Source of the DNA: Zarea fungicola
Taxonomy: Eukaryota; Ascomycota; Sordariomycetes; Hypocreales; Cordycipitaceae
Direction: 5' to 3'
Assembly (NCBI GenBank): GCA_900169235.1
Contig: FWCC01000079.1
Coordinates: 186,001 to 250,000, forward strand
DNA length: 64,000 nt
Below are positions 46,184 through 56,615 of the stretch, in pieces (the stretch's first letter is position 1; every line of letters starts with the position of its first letter). Below the pieces are notes generated by a model. The model was not told the DNA's origin and did not search any database. It saw nothing but the letters and a program-made list of their open reading frames with translations. The translations under genes were made by a program, and so were the position numbers.

Positions 46184-47107
46184 GAGTAGGATCGTCGCCT
46201 CGCAGAAAGGTACATGGCACAACTCTGCAACGGTTAGCTACTCTCGCCTCGTGGCAGGTATTTTCATGCAGCGGGCGACAAGCCGCCGTCACGGATACGA
46301 GGAGGAAGTGGCCACTCAGTTGCTCCTCCTCAACCCAAAAACTATGTCCGTATTTCCTGCTACGGAAGCAAGAACACGGCATGAGCACAGCATGAGCGAG
46401 AGACATACATGCTGCAACTGTCTAAAATACAGAGACTGCAAGGACAAGTACGGTACCTACCTAGGTACAATGCAGCAGCTACTGGTACAACGGCAAATAC
46501 AAAGCAAACTGTGACTTCTTCGTACTCCATACTACCCTTCTGTGGAACTAGTGAATGGTCCACTAGGTACCCTCGTTCTTCCTCTCTGTCTCTTCATTTT
46601 TCTAAAGTGATTATGAGTCGTCCCTTTAGTCCCTCGCACCCTCGCCAGGGGTGCCAGGTACATGTGTGCCAGTCTTCAAGCTCAGGATGTTTCCAAGTTC
46701 CCAGCGGTGGGCCAGTGCCTCAGACCAAAATGGGCAGTCGCTTAGAAGGGAAATTGCCTGCCTCACACCCGCGCCGCCCGATGGCCACGCCCCCCAAAAG
46801 CCTGCGGCGCCACCCTCCCCCCTCTCATCCCAGAAAAACGCCCATATACACATCTCACCCGCCCGTTTGTCCGCTTCCTTTTCCTCTTGCACCCACAACC
46901 TCAATCCTTCCCTCGTCCAGTCCATCGCCTTTGAGCGGCTACACAGCCTTCGCGTCTCTTCAGACCTCTAGAGTATTGTTCAATACTCGTTCCATTCCTT
47001 CACAAATAACTCTCACTATAACACGGCTGTGTTAGCTATCTCCAACGCTCTCTACGCTTCGCGTCAATTTAGACAACTGTTCAAAGAAGAAGACAAATCT
47101 ATCCAAG
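46184..47107. other. Promoter and 5' region of the GPI-protein gene
   Basis: The last 500 bp or so are C/T-rich (46760-47000), typical of strong promoters of fungal cell-wall genes. A TATA-like CCATATACAC lies near 46842, and CT-rich sequence with CAA-type motifs runs up to the ATG at 47108. Short frames here lack domain features. Confidence 0.45.
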
Positions 47108-47886
47108 ATGCACTTCACCACCGTCGCCACTCTCGCCACCATGGCCGCCGTTGTCGTCGCCGAGGCTCAGCCATACCGTCTGGCTGTCATGCCCGGCCTC
47201 AGCCTGATGCGTCGCGATACCTCTGGCTACGTCCCCGAGACCACCAAGTGCGGTGCCGGAAACACTTGTGAGGAGGCTTGCGGTGCCGGCTACGCTCAGT
47301 GCCCTTCCCGCGACGGCGTTTCTCACTGCTTTAACCCCCAGGCTAAGCAGAACTGCTGCCAGGATGGCTCTGGTAGTACGTATATATCCTTCTAGAACGA
47401 GTTGCCAGGTTGATGCCTGCCTCGGAAGTAGCCATATTCCGTGTTGCTAACCAGTACCAAACAGACTCCTGCGACGATGGCTACTACTGCACCCACGACA
47501 CGAAGCAGCAAACTTGGTGCTGCCCCAACAATATGGATCTCGCCGCGTGCGCCGCCGCCTACAGTGTCTCTGGCGGCCTTGAGAGTGCCACTCCTACTCC
47601 TACCCCCACCCCCAGCACCACCCACAGCCACAACACAACCACCACCAAGGCTCCCGTCGTCACCGATACCATCGATGTCACCACCACTGTCTGTGCTTCC
47701 AGCTCCGGCTACACCACCGCCTGGACCGGCTCCAACAGCACCGTTAGCATCCCAGTTGTCCCTGTTCCCACCGGGTCGGCCAAACCCACCGGTCCTGCTG
47801 TCGTTCCCCCTGGAAGCAACGCTGCTGCTGCCACCAGCTTCAGCGCTCTCCTCCTCGTTGCTGCCGGTGCTATTGCTCTGCTGTAA
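47108..47886 (+). CDS. GPI-anchored cysteine-rich cell-wall protein
   Basis: Two exons, 47108-47375 and 47465-47886, give 229 residues. The signal peptide is at about 1-19 (MHFTTVATLATMAAVVVAEA), followed by a possible dibasic processing site MRRD near 35. A compact domain with 12 cysteines (about 45-120) includes CGAGNTCEEACGAGYAQC, QNCCQDGSG, CDDGYYC and QTWCCPN, suggesting several disulphides. After it come Thr/Pro-rich tandem TPTPTPTP and THSHNTTTT stretches likely to be O-glycosylated. The C-terminus, GSNAAAATSFSALLLVAAGAIALL, is a typical GPI-attachment signal, with the omega site probably at the Ser/Asn before it. It should be displayed on the plasma membrane or cell wall. Codon use is strongly biased, which suggests high expression. 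The intron joins in phase through GTACGT and ACAG. The specific family is not recognised. Confidence 0.85.
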
Positions 47887-49073
47887 ATGACGGATGCAGT
47901 TTCTCGACACTAACACAAGAGCTCCTCGACAAGTGGAGGCGTTGCTTCCTTAGGTGGTTCAGCATACTGCTCAGCGCAACCACGAGTTTACGAGTTTTAT
48001 GACAAAAAGCTAGCTGATCACAGTGTGTGGCTATCTGGCTTTTCGCTTTGCTTTGCTGAAGAGTTAACCTGGTGCTGGGTGTTTGTTCTTTCCATCCTAT
48101 TTGGATCTGACTTGTTTTCAGTTTTTTTTTTAACCCAAGTGCGATGATTCCCCTTCTATTTAGCTACTCTCTCTCGAGAGTTGCACGGTTTGGTGTAACC
48201 CTTTTTATTTATTTTCTGGACGAATATCGGAAGACTTTGCATTTTTGGAGGATGTAAAGGTGGATAAGGAGAGGAGTCGCCGAGTGTGATTTAGACACTT
48301 GGCAACCGTATATTACCTCAAAGACATACGTTGCTTATACTTTTGTACTCGATCTGTTGCGGTGTTCTGTGCCTTGGTTTACTCCAGATAGCTCTAGTGT
48401 GGGCTGCCAATGCTATGTTGTTGTGTATGTACTGTACCGGACAGATGCCCAGCGCCGCTTAATTAGTTCAACATTGCACGCCAAGTCAAGGTTTGTTAAA
48501 CTATAGTAGATGGTAGTTGATTTTCTGGGGTACGGTTGGGGCTGGCGTCGCTGCTGCTTGCTAGTCAAACTCTAATACGAGCATCGCCAGATCGTGGCGG
48601 CCAGAACAGCGCAAGCCTCCGAGCTCGAAATGCCTCTTGTAGTTACTTTGTAATCTCGACAATGATAACTAGCTCTATTTTCCTCTTTTAGTTACTTTGA
48701 CTCCCCCCCCCCCCCCCCAATGTACGTTGGATCTGAATCAAAACAAACGATCGTCACCAAATCACTGGAATGCTGGTTGGGCTTTAGCCTCGATTCCTTG
48801 ACCACACACACAGTCTCAATCCCCGAGCTGCTAAGAAAGCCCGCATACCAGCTTCTACTGCGGCATGTTTTATTTATTTGGCTTGGTTGTGCCATGTGGA
48901 AAGGATCAGTTCTCGTTGCTCCGGGCAGCATCCGTCTTCCCTCAAGCTTTTTACACCGCAGCATTCTATACATAGCCCAACAGTTGTCCCCCACGTGGAA
49001 CGACTCTTTGCCTTGGCGTAACTAGTGTTTTACGCAACATTTTGGCCAAAGGATAAAAAGAAAACAAAAAGGC
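47887..49073. other. Intergenic with a C16 tract
   Basis: This is the 3' flank of the GPI-protein gene and the region before the tRNA terminator. A run of 16 C lies at 48703-48718. No gene seen. Confidence 0.55.
48703..48718 (+). repeat. C16 homopolymer
   Basis: Sixteen consecutive C, rare in this window where most homopolymers are A or T. Possible source of length error. Confidence 0.9.
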
Positions 49074-49078
49074 AAAAA
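49074..49078 (-). terminator. RNA polymerase III terminator of the tRNA gene
   Basis: TTTTT on the minus strand, 11 nt after the end of the tRNA gene, preceded by T-rich sequence. This supports Pol III transcription of the gene. Confidence 0.7.
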
Positions 49079-49089
49079 GAAAGAAACAC

Positions 49090-49230
49090 TGCTTCGGAGG
49101 GGAATCGAACCCCCGATCTTCGCATTACTGATTGGGATGTTAGCTGTCATGCTGTATTTGCGTGTCCAGTTGGCGTTGTTGAAGTGGATAACTTACCGAG
49201 TGCGACGCCTTACCACTTGGCCACCAAAGC
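49090..49230 (-). tRNA. tRNA-Thr(CGU) with a 69-nt intron in the anticodon loop (or tRNA with CGG anticodon)
   Basis: Minus strand, 141 nt. Acceptor stem GCTTTGG/CCGAAGC, D stem GCC/GGC around AAGTGGTAA, anticodon stem TCGCA/TGCGA, T stem GGGGG/CCCCT with loop TTCGATT, and discriminator A. Box A (TGGCCAAGTGG) and box B (GGTTCGATTCC) are intact. The body matches fungal threonine tRNA; removing 49196-49128 gives the loop CTCGTAA with anticodon CGU and a 72-nt tRNA. That insert begins GTAAGT, has GCTAAC 17 nt before its end, and ends CAG, exactly like a spliceosomal intron, and it falls inside the anticodon (after position 35). Cutting at the normal tRNA position 37/38 instead gives loop CTCGGTA and anticodon CGG, with a possible C32-G intron pair. 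The gene call is firm; the mature form is not. Confidence 0.88.
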
Positions 49231-49436
49231 CATTGTTCGTTTGAGGTCCGAGACATAATTTTCAGACCCTTTTCAGGCTTTACACAACCTGGTGCCTGGA
49301 AGCATTTGCCCAGCATCGAGATGCCCAAATTGGAAATTGGCTAGACCACACAACTTCGCAGGGCAAAGGGCCCAGCGTTCTGAGTTTTAAGCATGGAAAA
49401 AGTACAGAAAAATGGCGTTTCCCCCAATTCTATGTA
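49231..49436. other. Upstream flank of the tRNA gene
   Basis: No coding or regulatory feature seen. Confidence 0.5.
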
Positions 49437-49951
49437 CTAAGTAGCTTGTCTCGAAGCTCCGTATTGCTGTGTTTTGAGTAGAATCGCGAGGTCATGTTGC
49501 CAAGCTCGCAGTCGTGGTACCATTTCGTGAACAACGTCACCAACGACCAACAGGCACTTTCTCCTTGTTCCCTTTATCTTCACGGTTTCTGAGTCCTTAT
49601 AGCCAATCTCATACAGAGCCTCTTTACTACTAAATGTCATAACAAGTAGCCCAGCTAGCCACTTCCATCACGTCGTGTGTTTGAACCATCAACTTTTTCA
49701 ACGAGACGGAAGAAATAGAGTCGAAGAAGGGTTTCATCGCGACACCGGTAAAGATGTTGCTCGTATGTCCGAGTAGAGGACTGCAAAACTTCATCATGTG
49801 TTCTACCAGAGCGTTTTGCATCATCTGAGAGACACTGGTGTCCAGAGCAGAACGACTCCAATTAATTCGTCTACGGCAATTATGCGTGTTTCAATAGCCA
49901 CGTCCGGGCGGCCCTTTGACTGCACAATACAGGAAGAAAGAAAAATTAATA
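49437..49951 (-). pseudogene. Decayed gene relic, unknown family
   Basis: Three consecutive minus-strand segments in different frames look protein-coding. The first, starting after a pyrimidine-rich 3' splice site ending TTGTGCAG near 49918, reads SKGRPDVAIETRIIAVDELI. The second carries KFCSPLLGHTSNIFTG and SLKKLMVQTHD. The third carries KIKGTRRKCLLVVGDVVHE. Stops and frame changes separate them, with no workable introns between. I read this as the 3' part of a gene broken by frameshifts. I cannot name the family, and sequencing errors could produce the same picture. Confidence 0.33.
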
Positions 49952-50123
49952 TATTCTATTACAGCATTCAACAGCCCAAGATCAACTCAGGTTATCCCAT
50001 GAAAAGCCCGGGGTCGTCACTGAAGGGAGGAATTTTGTATGTAGTGATTTCTCACTTTGGTATTTTTCAGCGTTTTTTTAATCGTTGCTTTTGCAGAGCT
50101 CTTTAATAAAATCCCGACGGTAT

Positions 50124-50745
50124 TTAACCAACGACCTCGGGGACCTTGTTCTCGTCAAAACCGTGCTTGGCCTTGAGCTGCTCAACGAGAGCGACGTAGC
50201 GCTCCTGGGCAGTCTCGGCGGAGATGCCCTCGTCGACAACCTTTTGCCAGGCGTTCTTCTTGGCCTTGCCCTGTATTCGTACAAGACTATATGTTAGCGA
50301 ATTTTCTTTCCCGGGAAAAGCCATAGAAGCGCTGGATGCATGTAACAGTATGAGATCTTCTTGTAGAACGAAGAGGAGGGGGGGGAAGGGGCGGGGGGGT
50401 TCCAGTTATGATTACGACTAGTTGGCGATGGAAGGGTTGGCAATTGTACTTGCCTTCATGTCGAACATGCCAGGGGAGGGGGCAGCAGAGATGTCCTCGG
50501 CGTTGCCGACCTTGTAGAGAGCTGTAAATAGATAGTATTAGCTTTCTTTGGATCGTGTTTTCTGTTCCACACGCTCCAAAGGAACGTTTATCATGGTACT
50601 CGCGACCAAGATGGTGCGCGGGGTAGCTAAAAACATAGATAAGGGTGCGGTGTTACGAACCGTAAAGCTCAAGGAGCTCATCGTTGTTGGGCTTGGCAAG
50701 GAGCTTCTTGGAGTCCTCAGCAGCTTTCTGGAATGCGGCAGACAT
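50124..50745 (-). CDS. ACB1: Acyl-CoA-binding protein
   Basis: Small soluble protein that binds medium- and long-chain acyl-CoA esters, buffering and carrying them between fatty-acid synthesis, elongation and lipid assembly. Three exons on the minus strand, 50745-50661, 50521-50454 and 50270-50124, give 99 residues, slightly longer than the 86-87 of yeast and mammals. It begins MSAAFQKAAEDSKKLL and continues with KPNNDELLELYALYKVGN, SPGMFDMKGKAKKNAWQ and the fourth helix AQERYVALVEQLK; these contain the family's acyl-CoA-contacting Tyr and Lys residues. The second intron starts with GC (GCAAGT), not GT. The protein alignment at MFDMK/GKAKKNAW and the reading phase leave no GT alternative. Confidence 0.95.
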
Positions 50746-51620
50746 GATGAGTGAGTGTATAGAGGTGCTTTGGGGGTAAAGAATTGATTGCGAGCAATTG
50801 GTAGTTGGAGATGTTAGCTTGTTGGAAGCTTATTAAAAGAAGAGGGAGAAAGGGAGGGGTGGATGTGTGGCTTGTTGCGGGGCAGTGCTTTGTTGACAAC
50901 TAAATAGCTGCACCAAGAAATTCGTAATTTGTTGTTGAGCGATGTTGAACACTACCTTTTTTTCTATTTTGAAGAGTCTATTGGATTTTCCCATGAGTTT
51001 AGTATTTTAACAGGTATTCATAATTATTTTTCTCTGCATTTATGGGCTCTTCTGTTGCCTCAGAATCTCGTTTCACGCAGTCTGATGTCATGCCAGTCGG
51101 TCTATTCCGTGGCGGGATTTCCTCTTCACATGACCTCTCTCCTTTACCGAGCTCCGAGTTGAATACTACGTAGCTTCATACATGTAACGGTATAGATGAG
51201 TCCAAAGCCAGGTATACCAGCCATAGCTAAGTACACCGCCAGCTTGCAGGCAGGGTTTCAAGTATTGTTGGGCACCTGCGCCACACGTTCGCAGTCACCA
51301 GTTCGCAGGACGTTCGCAGCTACTGTTCAAGAAACATCTCGTGCAGCACAAACAAAACAGCACCGCGTACTTTTCAACATAAACCGATCTCACATTAAAT
51401 AGGTGCAAACTGTGCTTATGGGAAGTCTCCGAGTCATCGCATCTACAGTTAATACATGTTGCGACCGAGCACTCCATCACGTTGGCAGTAGCAAGGCCGA
51501 ATCTGGCTCAATCACGTTAGCCACCCCTAAAAAGTTACCTGAGACCATTCAACGGCACGCATTGGATTGTGCCTTTTGCATCCCCTACGCCGCCAATGTA
51601 AAATCAACAGCAAAAAAAAA
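50746..51620. other. Divergent region between ACB1 and the FAD oxidoreductase gene
   Basis: About 870 bp with promoters for both genes. Short frames have no features. Confidence 0.5.
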
Positions 51621-52874
51621 ATGACGGACAACCCAGGAGGGAAAACAGTGGTCGTACTCGGCGGTTCAATTGGCGGTCTTGGCGTTGCCCATCGTCTACT
51701 GAAGTATACGTTACCCAGTCACAAAGGCCTCAAAGTCATTTTGGTATCCCAAGTAAGAGAGCCTTACGGTGCGAAAAAGAGAAACTAAACTTTGAAATCT
51801 AGAACAGCCACTTTTATTGGAATCCCGCGGCTGTACGAGCAATCATTCCAGAGATACTCCAAGACGATGAGCTTCTGCAGCCCATCGCTCCAGGCTTTCA
51901 ACAGTATAACAAAAGCACTCAGCATCCTCTAGCAGCCGAGTTCGTACATGGAAAGGCCAAGTCCATTGACGTTGCTGGAAAGTCCGTACTGGTAAAACTC
52001 GCTGACTCCAATGCCTCCGCTCGTACCATCCGTTACGATTATCTCGTCATCTCAACAGGCTCGCGCTCCGCCGTACCAGGCATGCCCTGGAAGGCGGACG
52101 GCTCGTACGAAGACCTCGTCGAGGCCATTCATGTCACGGCCTCCCGGGTCCAGGCTGCCAAGCACATCGTTGTGGCGGGCGGCGGCGCGACAGGCGTCGA
52201 GGTCTGCGGCGAACTACGGTACGAGTTCCCCGATAAGGAGGTTGTACTGCTATCGGCCGACGAGACGCTCGTCCGCGGCGACCAGACGGCGGCGCCGCTA
52301 GAGAGAGCGCTCACGTCCATGGGTGTCGTGGTGCGAAAGGGCGTCAAGGCCGTGGCAACAAGTACAGGAGCGGATAGCAAGACGGACGTTACGCTTTCGA
52401 ATGGAGAGACGTTGACAACGGATCTCTATCTTCCGACGGTAGGCATAGTGCCCAACTCGGAATGTGTGCCGGAAGCGTTGTTAGATGAGAAGGGGCTTGT
52501 GAGAGTAGACGACTGTATGCGCGTTATTGGCGCGGACAATGTTTGGGCGGCGGGTGATGTGGTCGGCAAGCCGACACCTGGATACCTCGTGACCGAAGCG
52601 CAGGTACGCACATGCTCTTTTTTTTTGTGCTTGCCCGCTAACAAGAATATTCTAGTCCGCCTGTGTGGCCAAGAACATTGCCAAAGTCATCTCTGGAAAA
52701 GAGCAGGAGCGCCGAGGCGCAATTATGGATGTCTCCGTCTTCGCGACTGGTCGTTGCAGAGGTGTAGGCCGTTACCACTGGATGCCACTCCCTTCCATAG
52801 CTGTATGGGTTGTCAAATCGCGTACTCTTGGGGCTGAAAGAACAGCCAAGTACGTTGACGGTTCCATGTGGTAG
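51621..52874 (+). CDS. AIF/AMID-type FAD-dependent NAD(P)H oxidoreductase
   Basis: Pyridine-nucleotide-disulphide oxidoreductase family, related to AMID/FSP1 and fungal AIF-like proteins. Three exons, 51621-51752, 51803-52603 and 52656-52874, give 383 residues. The FAD-binding Rossmann motif is at about 9-24 (VVVLGGSIGGLGVAHRL), then the ATG-like motif YDYLVISTGS. The NAD(P)H-binding motif HIVVAGGGATGVEVCGEL lies at about 145, and the second FAD contact is NVWAAGDVVGKPTPGY near 292. No N-terminal mitochondrial presequence is visible. Likely activity is NAD(P)H-dependent reduction of quinones; the cellular role in this fungus cannot be fixed. Introns are 50 and 52 nt. Confidence 0.88.
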
Positions 52875-53062
52875 GCATTAGTTCCAGAGCACATCTACAC
52901 GTACAGCATCACAGGGCCGAGGATTAGTAATAATTTGGCATTTCTATCTGTAAATTATATGATATTATGAAAGAACACGCTCTGTATTACAAATGCCCAT
53001 CTGATAACGCATCCATCATACGCAGCTTCTCCCGTGCCTAGTATTTCCGTCATCTTTCTTTT

Positions 53063-54414
53063 TTATCTGCTGCTCTTCTCCACCTCAATTTGCTGCCGTA
53101 ACTGGTCCAGGGTCTGCTCTCTTGATCTTAGATGCGTCTCCAATCCCTCAACCTGCTCACGGACCGTTTGTAGATCCTCCGCGACGCTCTTCAACCCTGA
53201 CCCCTCGGCACTTTTGCCGGTACCCTCCTCAAGTTCACGCAGCTCCCGGCGCTTGTAATCTAGCAGCTGGTCAAGCTCCTTCTTGACCAGCGCCGGCTTG
53301 GAGTCGCGCGCGCCGCCTCTTTTGCGCTCTGCAATCTCCTCGACTTTGCGCATCTTCTCCTCGAGGTCCGCCAGCTTGCGCTTCAGCCGCACCTCCTCCC
53401 AATCCTCCGTCTTCTCCGTCGAGAAATCGGTGCCTGCCGCCTTGAAGCCGCTGCGGCCCAGGCGAGTCAGGTACTGCTCGCCAAACTTTGTCTTGCGGCC
53501 CGTGCTTGTCGTGTCGTCGGCCTTGGTCGCCCAGCGTGAGTTGGCGCCTGCGTTACGCTGGCTGTCGAGCTGGTAGTCGATTTGGTTGCGCTCGAAGCTG
53601 GAGCGCAGAGAGGCCGGAATCGTGCGCGGGATGCGGAACCCGTCGTGACGATTGTTGAGGATATGGAGGAAGGCGAGGCAGGCGTCCTTGTTGATGGTTT
53701 CGTTGGCTGACGGGTTGACGAGGTTCCAGGCGGATCGGATGTCTGTATCAGGCACGTCGAGCGACTCGTACAAATCGCCCAGCCCGTGGACTGCAAATGG
53801 CGTCAGCACTCGGCGTTTTGTAGCAACCCGATGAGAAGAGGTTTCGTTTTGTAGTACGTACAGTTTACTTCACCACGCATGTCGCGGGACTCTTGGTAGA
53901 TTTGTTCGTATTTGGCCTTGTCCTCAGGCTTCATATACCAGTCAAAGCCATCCTTGAGGCCTGCCGACTCGTCATCGTCATCCTCGATCTGCTCAAACTG
54001 GGGTTGGCGGCCGCTAATAGCTCGTGTCGCCTGTACGAGATGTGCCTTGGACTCGGGGACCAGCCAGTCGGGCAAAGTTTTGGGAACATCGTTGTACTCC
54101 TAAATTGGCGGATAACCGTGTCAGCAGAGAGGTTTCCCTTGTGAACATCCGAAAGCAATATCAATTGGGGGTCTTACTCCGTTCAGGACGTCGAAAATAA
54201 GTCGCATCCCCACACAAAACTCCTCAAAGTCGAGATTTCCGTCATTGTCCACATCTGCGAGATCCCAGATCTTTTCTAGCTGGTCATCGCGCAGGCCACT
54301 GTTCTTGAGCACAGGGGCCGCTTGCTCACCAGTGAGATATTTGCCCCCGCCTGTGCGATCACAGAAGATGTTCCAGTATGTCTCAATCTCCTGGGCTTCA
54401 ATTTTGGGCGCCAT
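53063..54414 (-). CDS. END3: END3, EH-domain protein of the Pan1 endocytic complex
   Basis: With Pan1 and Sla1, End3 forms the actin-regulating coat of clathrin-mediated endocytosis at cortical patches. Three exons on the minus strand, 54414-54178, 54099-53862 and 53790-53063, give 400 residues, like other filamentous-fungal End3 proteins. The first EH domain has the calcium-binding loop [13 protein letters not shown] (54-66). [22 protein letters not shown] follows, and a second EH domain includes [19 protein letters not shown] and [16 protein letters not shown]. The C-terminal half is a coiled coil ([17 protein letters not shown], then [16 protein letters not shown]), the Pan1-binding region. 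Splicing is by GTAAGA and GTACGT donors. Confidence 0.94.
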
Positions 54415-55346
54415 GGCGGCAAGGGGGTGGCCGGTGTTAAGAGGGCCGTGGAGCTTTGATAATGGCGGAGAGGTCGGCAGGCTTGTAGGCCGGGTGAAGG
54501 TGCTGCTACCACGTTAAACGATAGAGTGTCGCTTTGCGCAGCGTGACAAGTTGGTAAAAGAGATATTCTCGGCAGGACCGCAATTTTAATGCCGTGCGAC
54601 CGACAGGAAGGCTGACGCTGAGGCGGCAAAGGCGACAGAGAAGCAACAGGTGGTTGGTGTCAACGTCACTGACAAGTCCAAGCCTCACACCCCAGAGTGG
54701 GGCCAGCTCAGGCCATGCCCGCACGCACTGTGCCCCGTTTAGTGACTATCCAGACAGTTGCATAGCAAATTGATCCCTGGTCTCACTATTCCATCAAGGA
54801 GTTTTAAGAGCAAACGTTCTTGATATTTATTTTTGTTTAATGACAGAGTTCATCATAGTTTTTAGGGGGTTGTGCACTTGTGTGTCTCCAGGTGCAGGCG
54901 CAGGTTGAGTGAGCTGTTGACTGTAGAAGGTAACGCCTGTCGATGTGGACATCAACATTACGGCGTGAACCTAGTACGGCAGCTTACACGGATATAGGTA
55001 CGATGTCAGAAAAGATCAAATACTGAACGCAATACGATCTTTTCCTATAGTGCTCTGACTCCAATAGCTCATACCTAGCAGCCTTTGCATCAATAAGCAA
55101 GCCTTTCAAGTAGCCCTCAAACACAACTTGAAACGAGAGTGAGAGAGACGCATCCTAAACGTCCAGCTTGCACAACATACTCCGGCATGATTCCTTGTGG
55201 GCTGGAGAGGGAAAAGAAAAAAGAGTTCATTGCGTCATTCCAGTACGGCAAAATTCAACCTATATCCGAAACACCACGTACACTGCACAACGGTTTTCTT
55301 TCCTGCCTGCCAGCCCATGTCCAATGCTACAACCAAGAAGACATAA
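54415..55346. other. Intergenic between END3 and RPA2
   Basis: It contains the END3 promoter and 5' UTR on its left side and the 3' flank of RPA2 on its right. No supported gene. Confidence 0.55.
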
Positions 55347-56351
55347 CTAATATTCCAGAATAGCCCAAGTTTCATCGTTCAGCGTAGTATAAATCAGACC
55401 CTGTCCCAGCAACTCATCCGCTGCCGTCAGCACGTCGCGCGCCGACATGCCCGTCCCGGTCGTCACGATGTTCATGTCCACACCCTCATTACTGCCGGGT
55501 GCTGAACTCAAGAAGCTAAACATCTTCTTAGCGCCAGGCGCGCACCTTGACAGCTTGCCAGAATTTTGCTGGCTGGCGCCAGCGTCATAGCCCGCACCGC
55601 TGTCCACGAACATGCCGTCTCCGCCGTTTTGGCCGCCGGCACCAGGGCCGGCACCACCGAGCGGTCCTTTTGTGAAGTAGAGGTGCACGTACGTGGCCTC
55701 TAGCATGTGGTAGTTGACCTCGTTGAAGTCGGCGACAGGCCGGATGGCGTGTGCGCCGACATGGCGCTTATTAGAAAAGGACTTTAGGCGGCCCCAGACG
55801 CGGACGTGTGATTCCAGCTCGTAGGCCTCGGCGTCCTCGGGCTTGTCGCCGTCGATCCATTTCTTCACCTCGACCTGCCCTGTGCCGTCGTCAATCTTGA
55901 GCGTGATGTTGGTCGCCTGCGCGTTGACGCCCCGGATCTGACCGACAAAGGTAACCTGTGGGGCAGACGCGCCATCAATCTTGAAGTCGCCGCCCGAGTA
56001 TCCTTCCTCGGCCTCGATAATTTGTTTCACCGTTACGGGTCGTAGAGATTCATCCTGGTAGGCCTGGTTGCAAGGAGCGAAATGTTAGCGACCGTGGATT
56101 CCGCCTGACTTGCCACTCCGTCTCAATGGAAAACTTCAAAGCCGAAGTGGCCTGCTACTTGTAGCTACACACCTTGCCACCGCTCTGGCTTCCTTGTTGG
56201 GAGCCATCAGCCATGAAGCCACCTGCATCATCGCCTCCTTGGGCGCCGTATCCTGTTTTCGAAAATCCCGAATACGCTGCTACAATCGAAATATTGTTAG
56301 TAACTCTGTAAAATCTATGCGGGGGACAATTCTTCCGGACTCCGTACACAT
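55347..56351 (-). CDS. RFA2: Replication protein A 32-kDa subunit
   Basis: Subunit of the RPA complex that coats single-stranded DNA during replication, recombination and repair. Three coding exons on the minus strand, 56351-56348, 56279-56173 and 56063-55347, give 275 residues. The N-terminus is Gly/Ser/Gln rich (GFSKTGYGAQGGDD, DGSQQGSQSGGK), the phosphorylated region in other RPA2 proteins. The OB fold follows (VTFVGQIRGVNAQATNITLKI, DDGTGQVEVKKWID, VRVWGRLKSF), with AIRPVADFNEVNYHMLEA. A glycine-rich linker leads to a C-terminal winged-helix segment (MSARDVLTAADELLGQGLIYTT) that binds repair partners. The first coding exon is only ATGT, then a 68-nt intron with a TACTAAC branch point. Confidence 0.92.
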
Positions 56352-56615
56352 TATGGGCTGTGAATTGTTTGTGTAGTTGTGAACGTGCAGGAGGGAGACG
56401 CGCAGTGGCGCGCTTTTGGTGGCCAAGTTTAATGGATGTCTTTTTTGGTCGCTTCACGCGTTGCTACTTACCCCGCCGCTGAGTGGGGGTTGCAAGACGA
56501 CGCACCGTGAAGAATTGCAGCTTTGCCACAAGAAACTTATCACACGACAATTGTACCATGACGGAAGACAAAATAAACACGGAATGTAACTTTTTATACA
56601 TATAAAATCAAAACT
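56352..56615. other. Short spacer between RPA2 start and RPA190 end
   Basis: About 260 bp holding the RPA2 5' UTR and promoter next to the 3' end of the RNA polymerase I gene. A GTAAGT donor near 56470 suggests a possible additional 5'-UTR intron. Confidence 0.5.

Noticed and set aside
47392..47916. 174-codon glycine-rich minus-strand frame
   Set aside because: Reverse of the Thr/Pro-rich part of the GPI-anchored protein.
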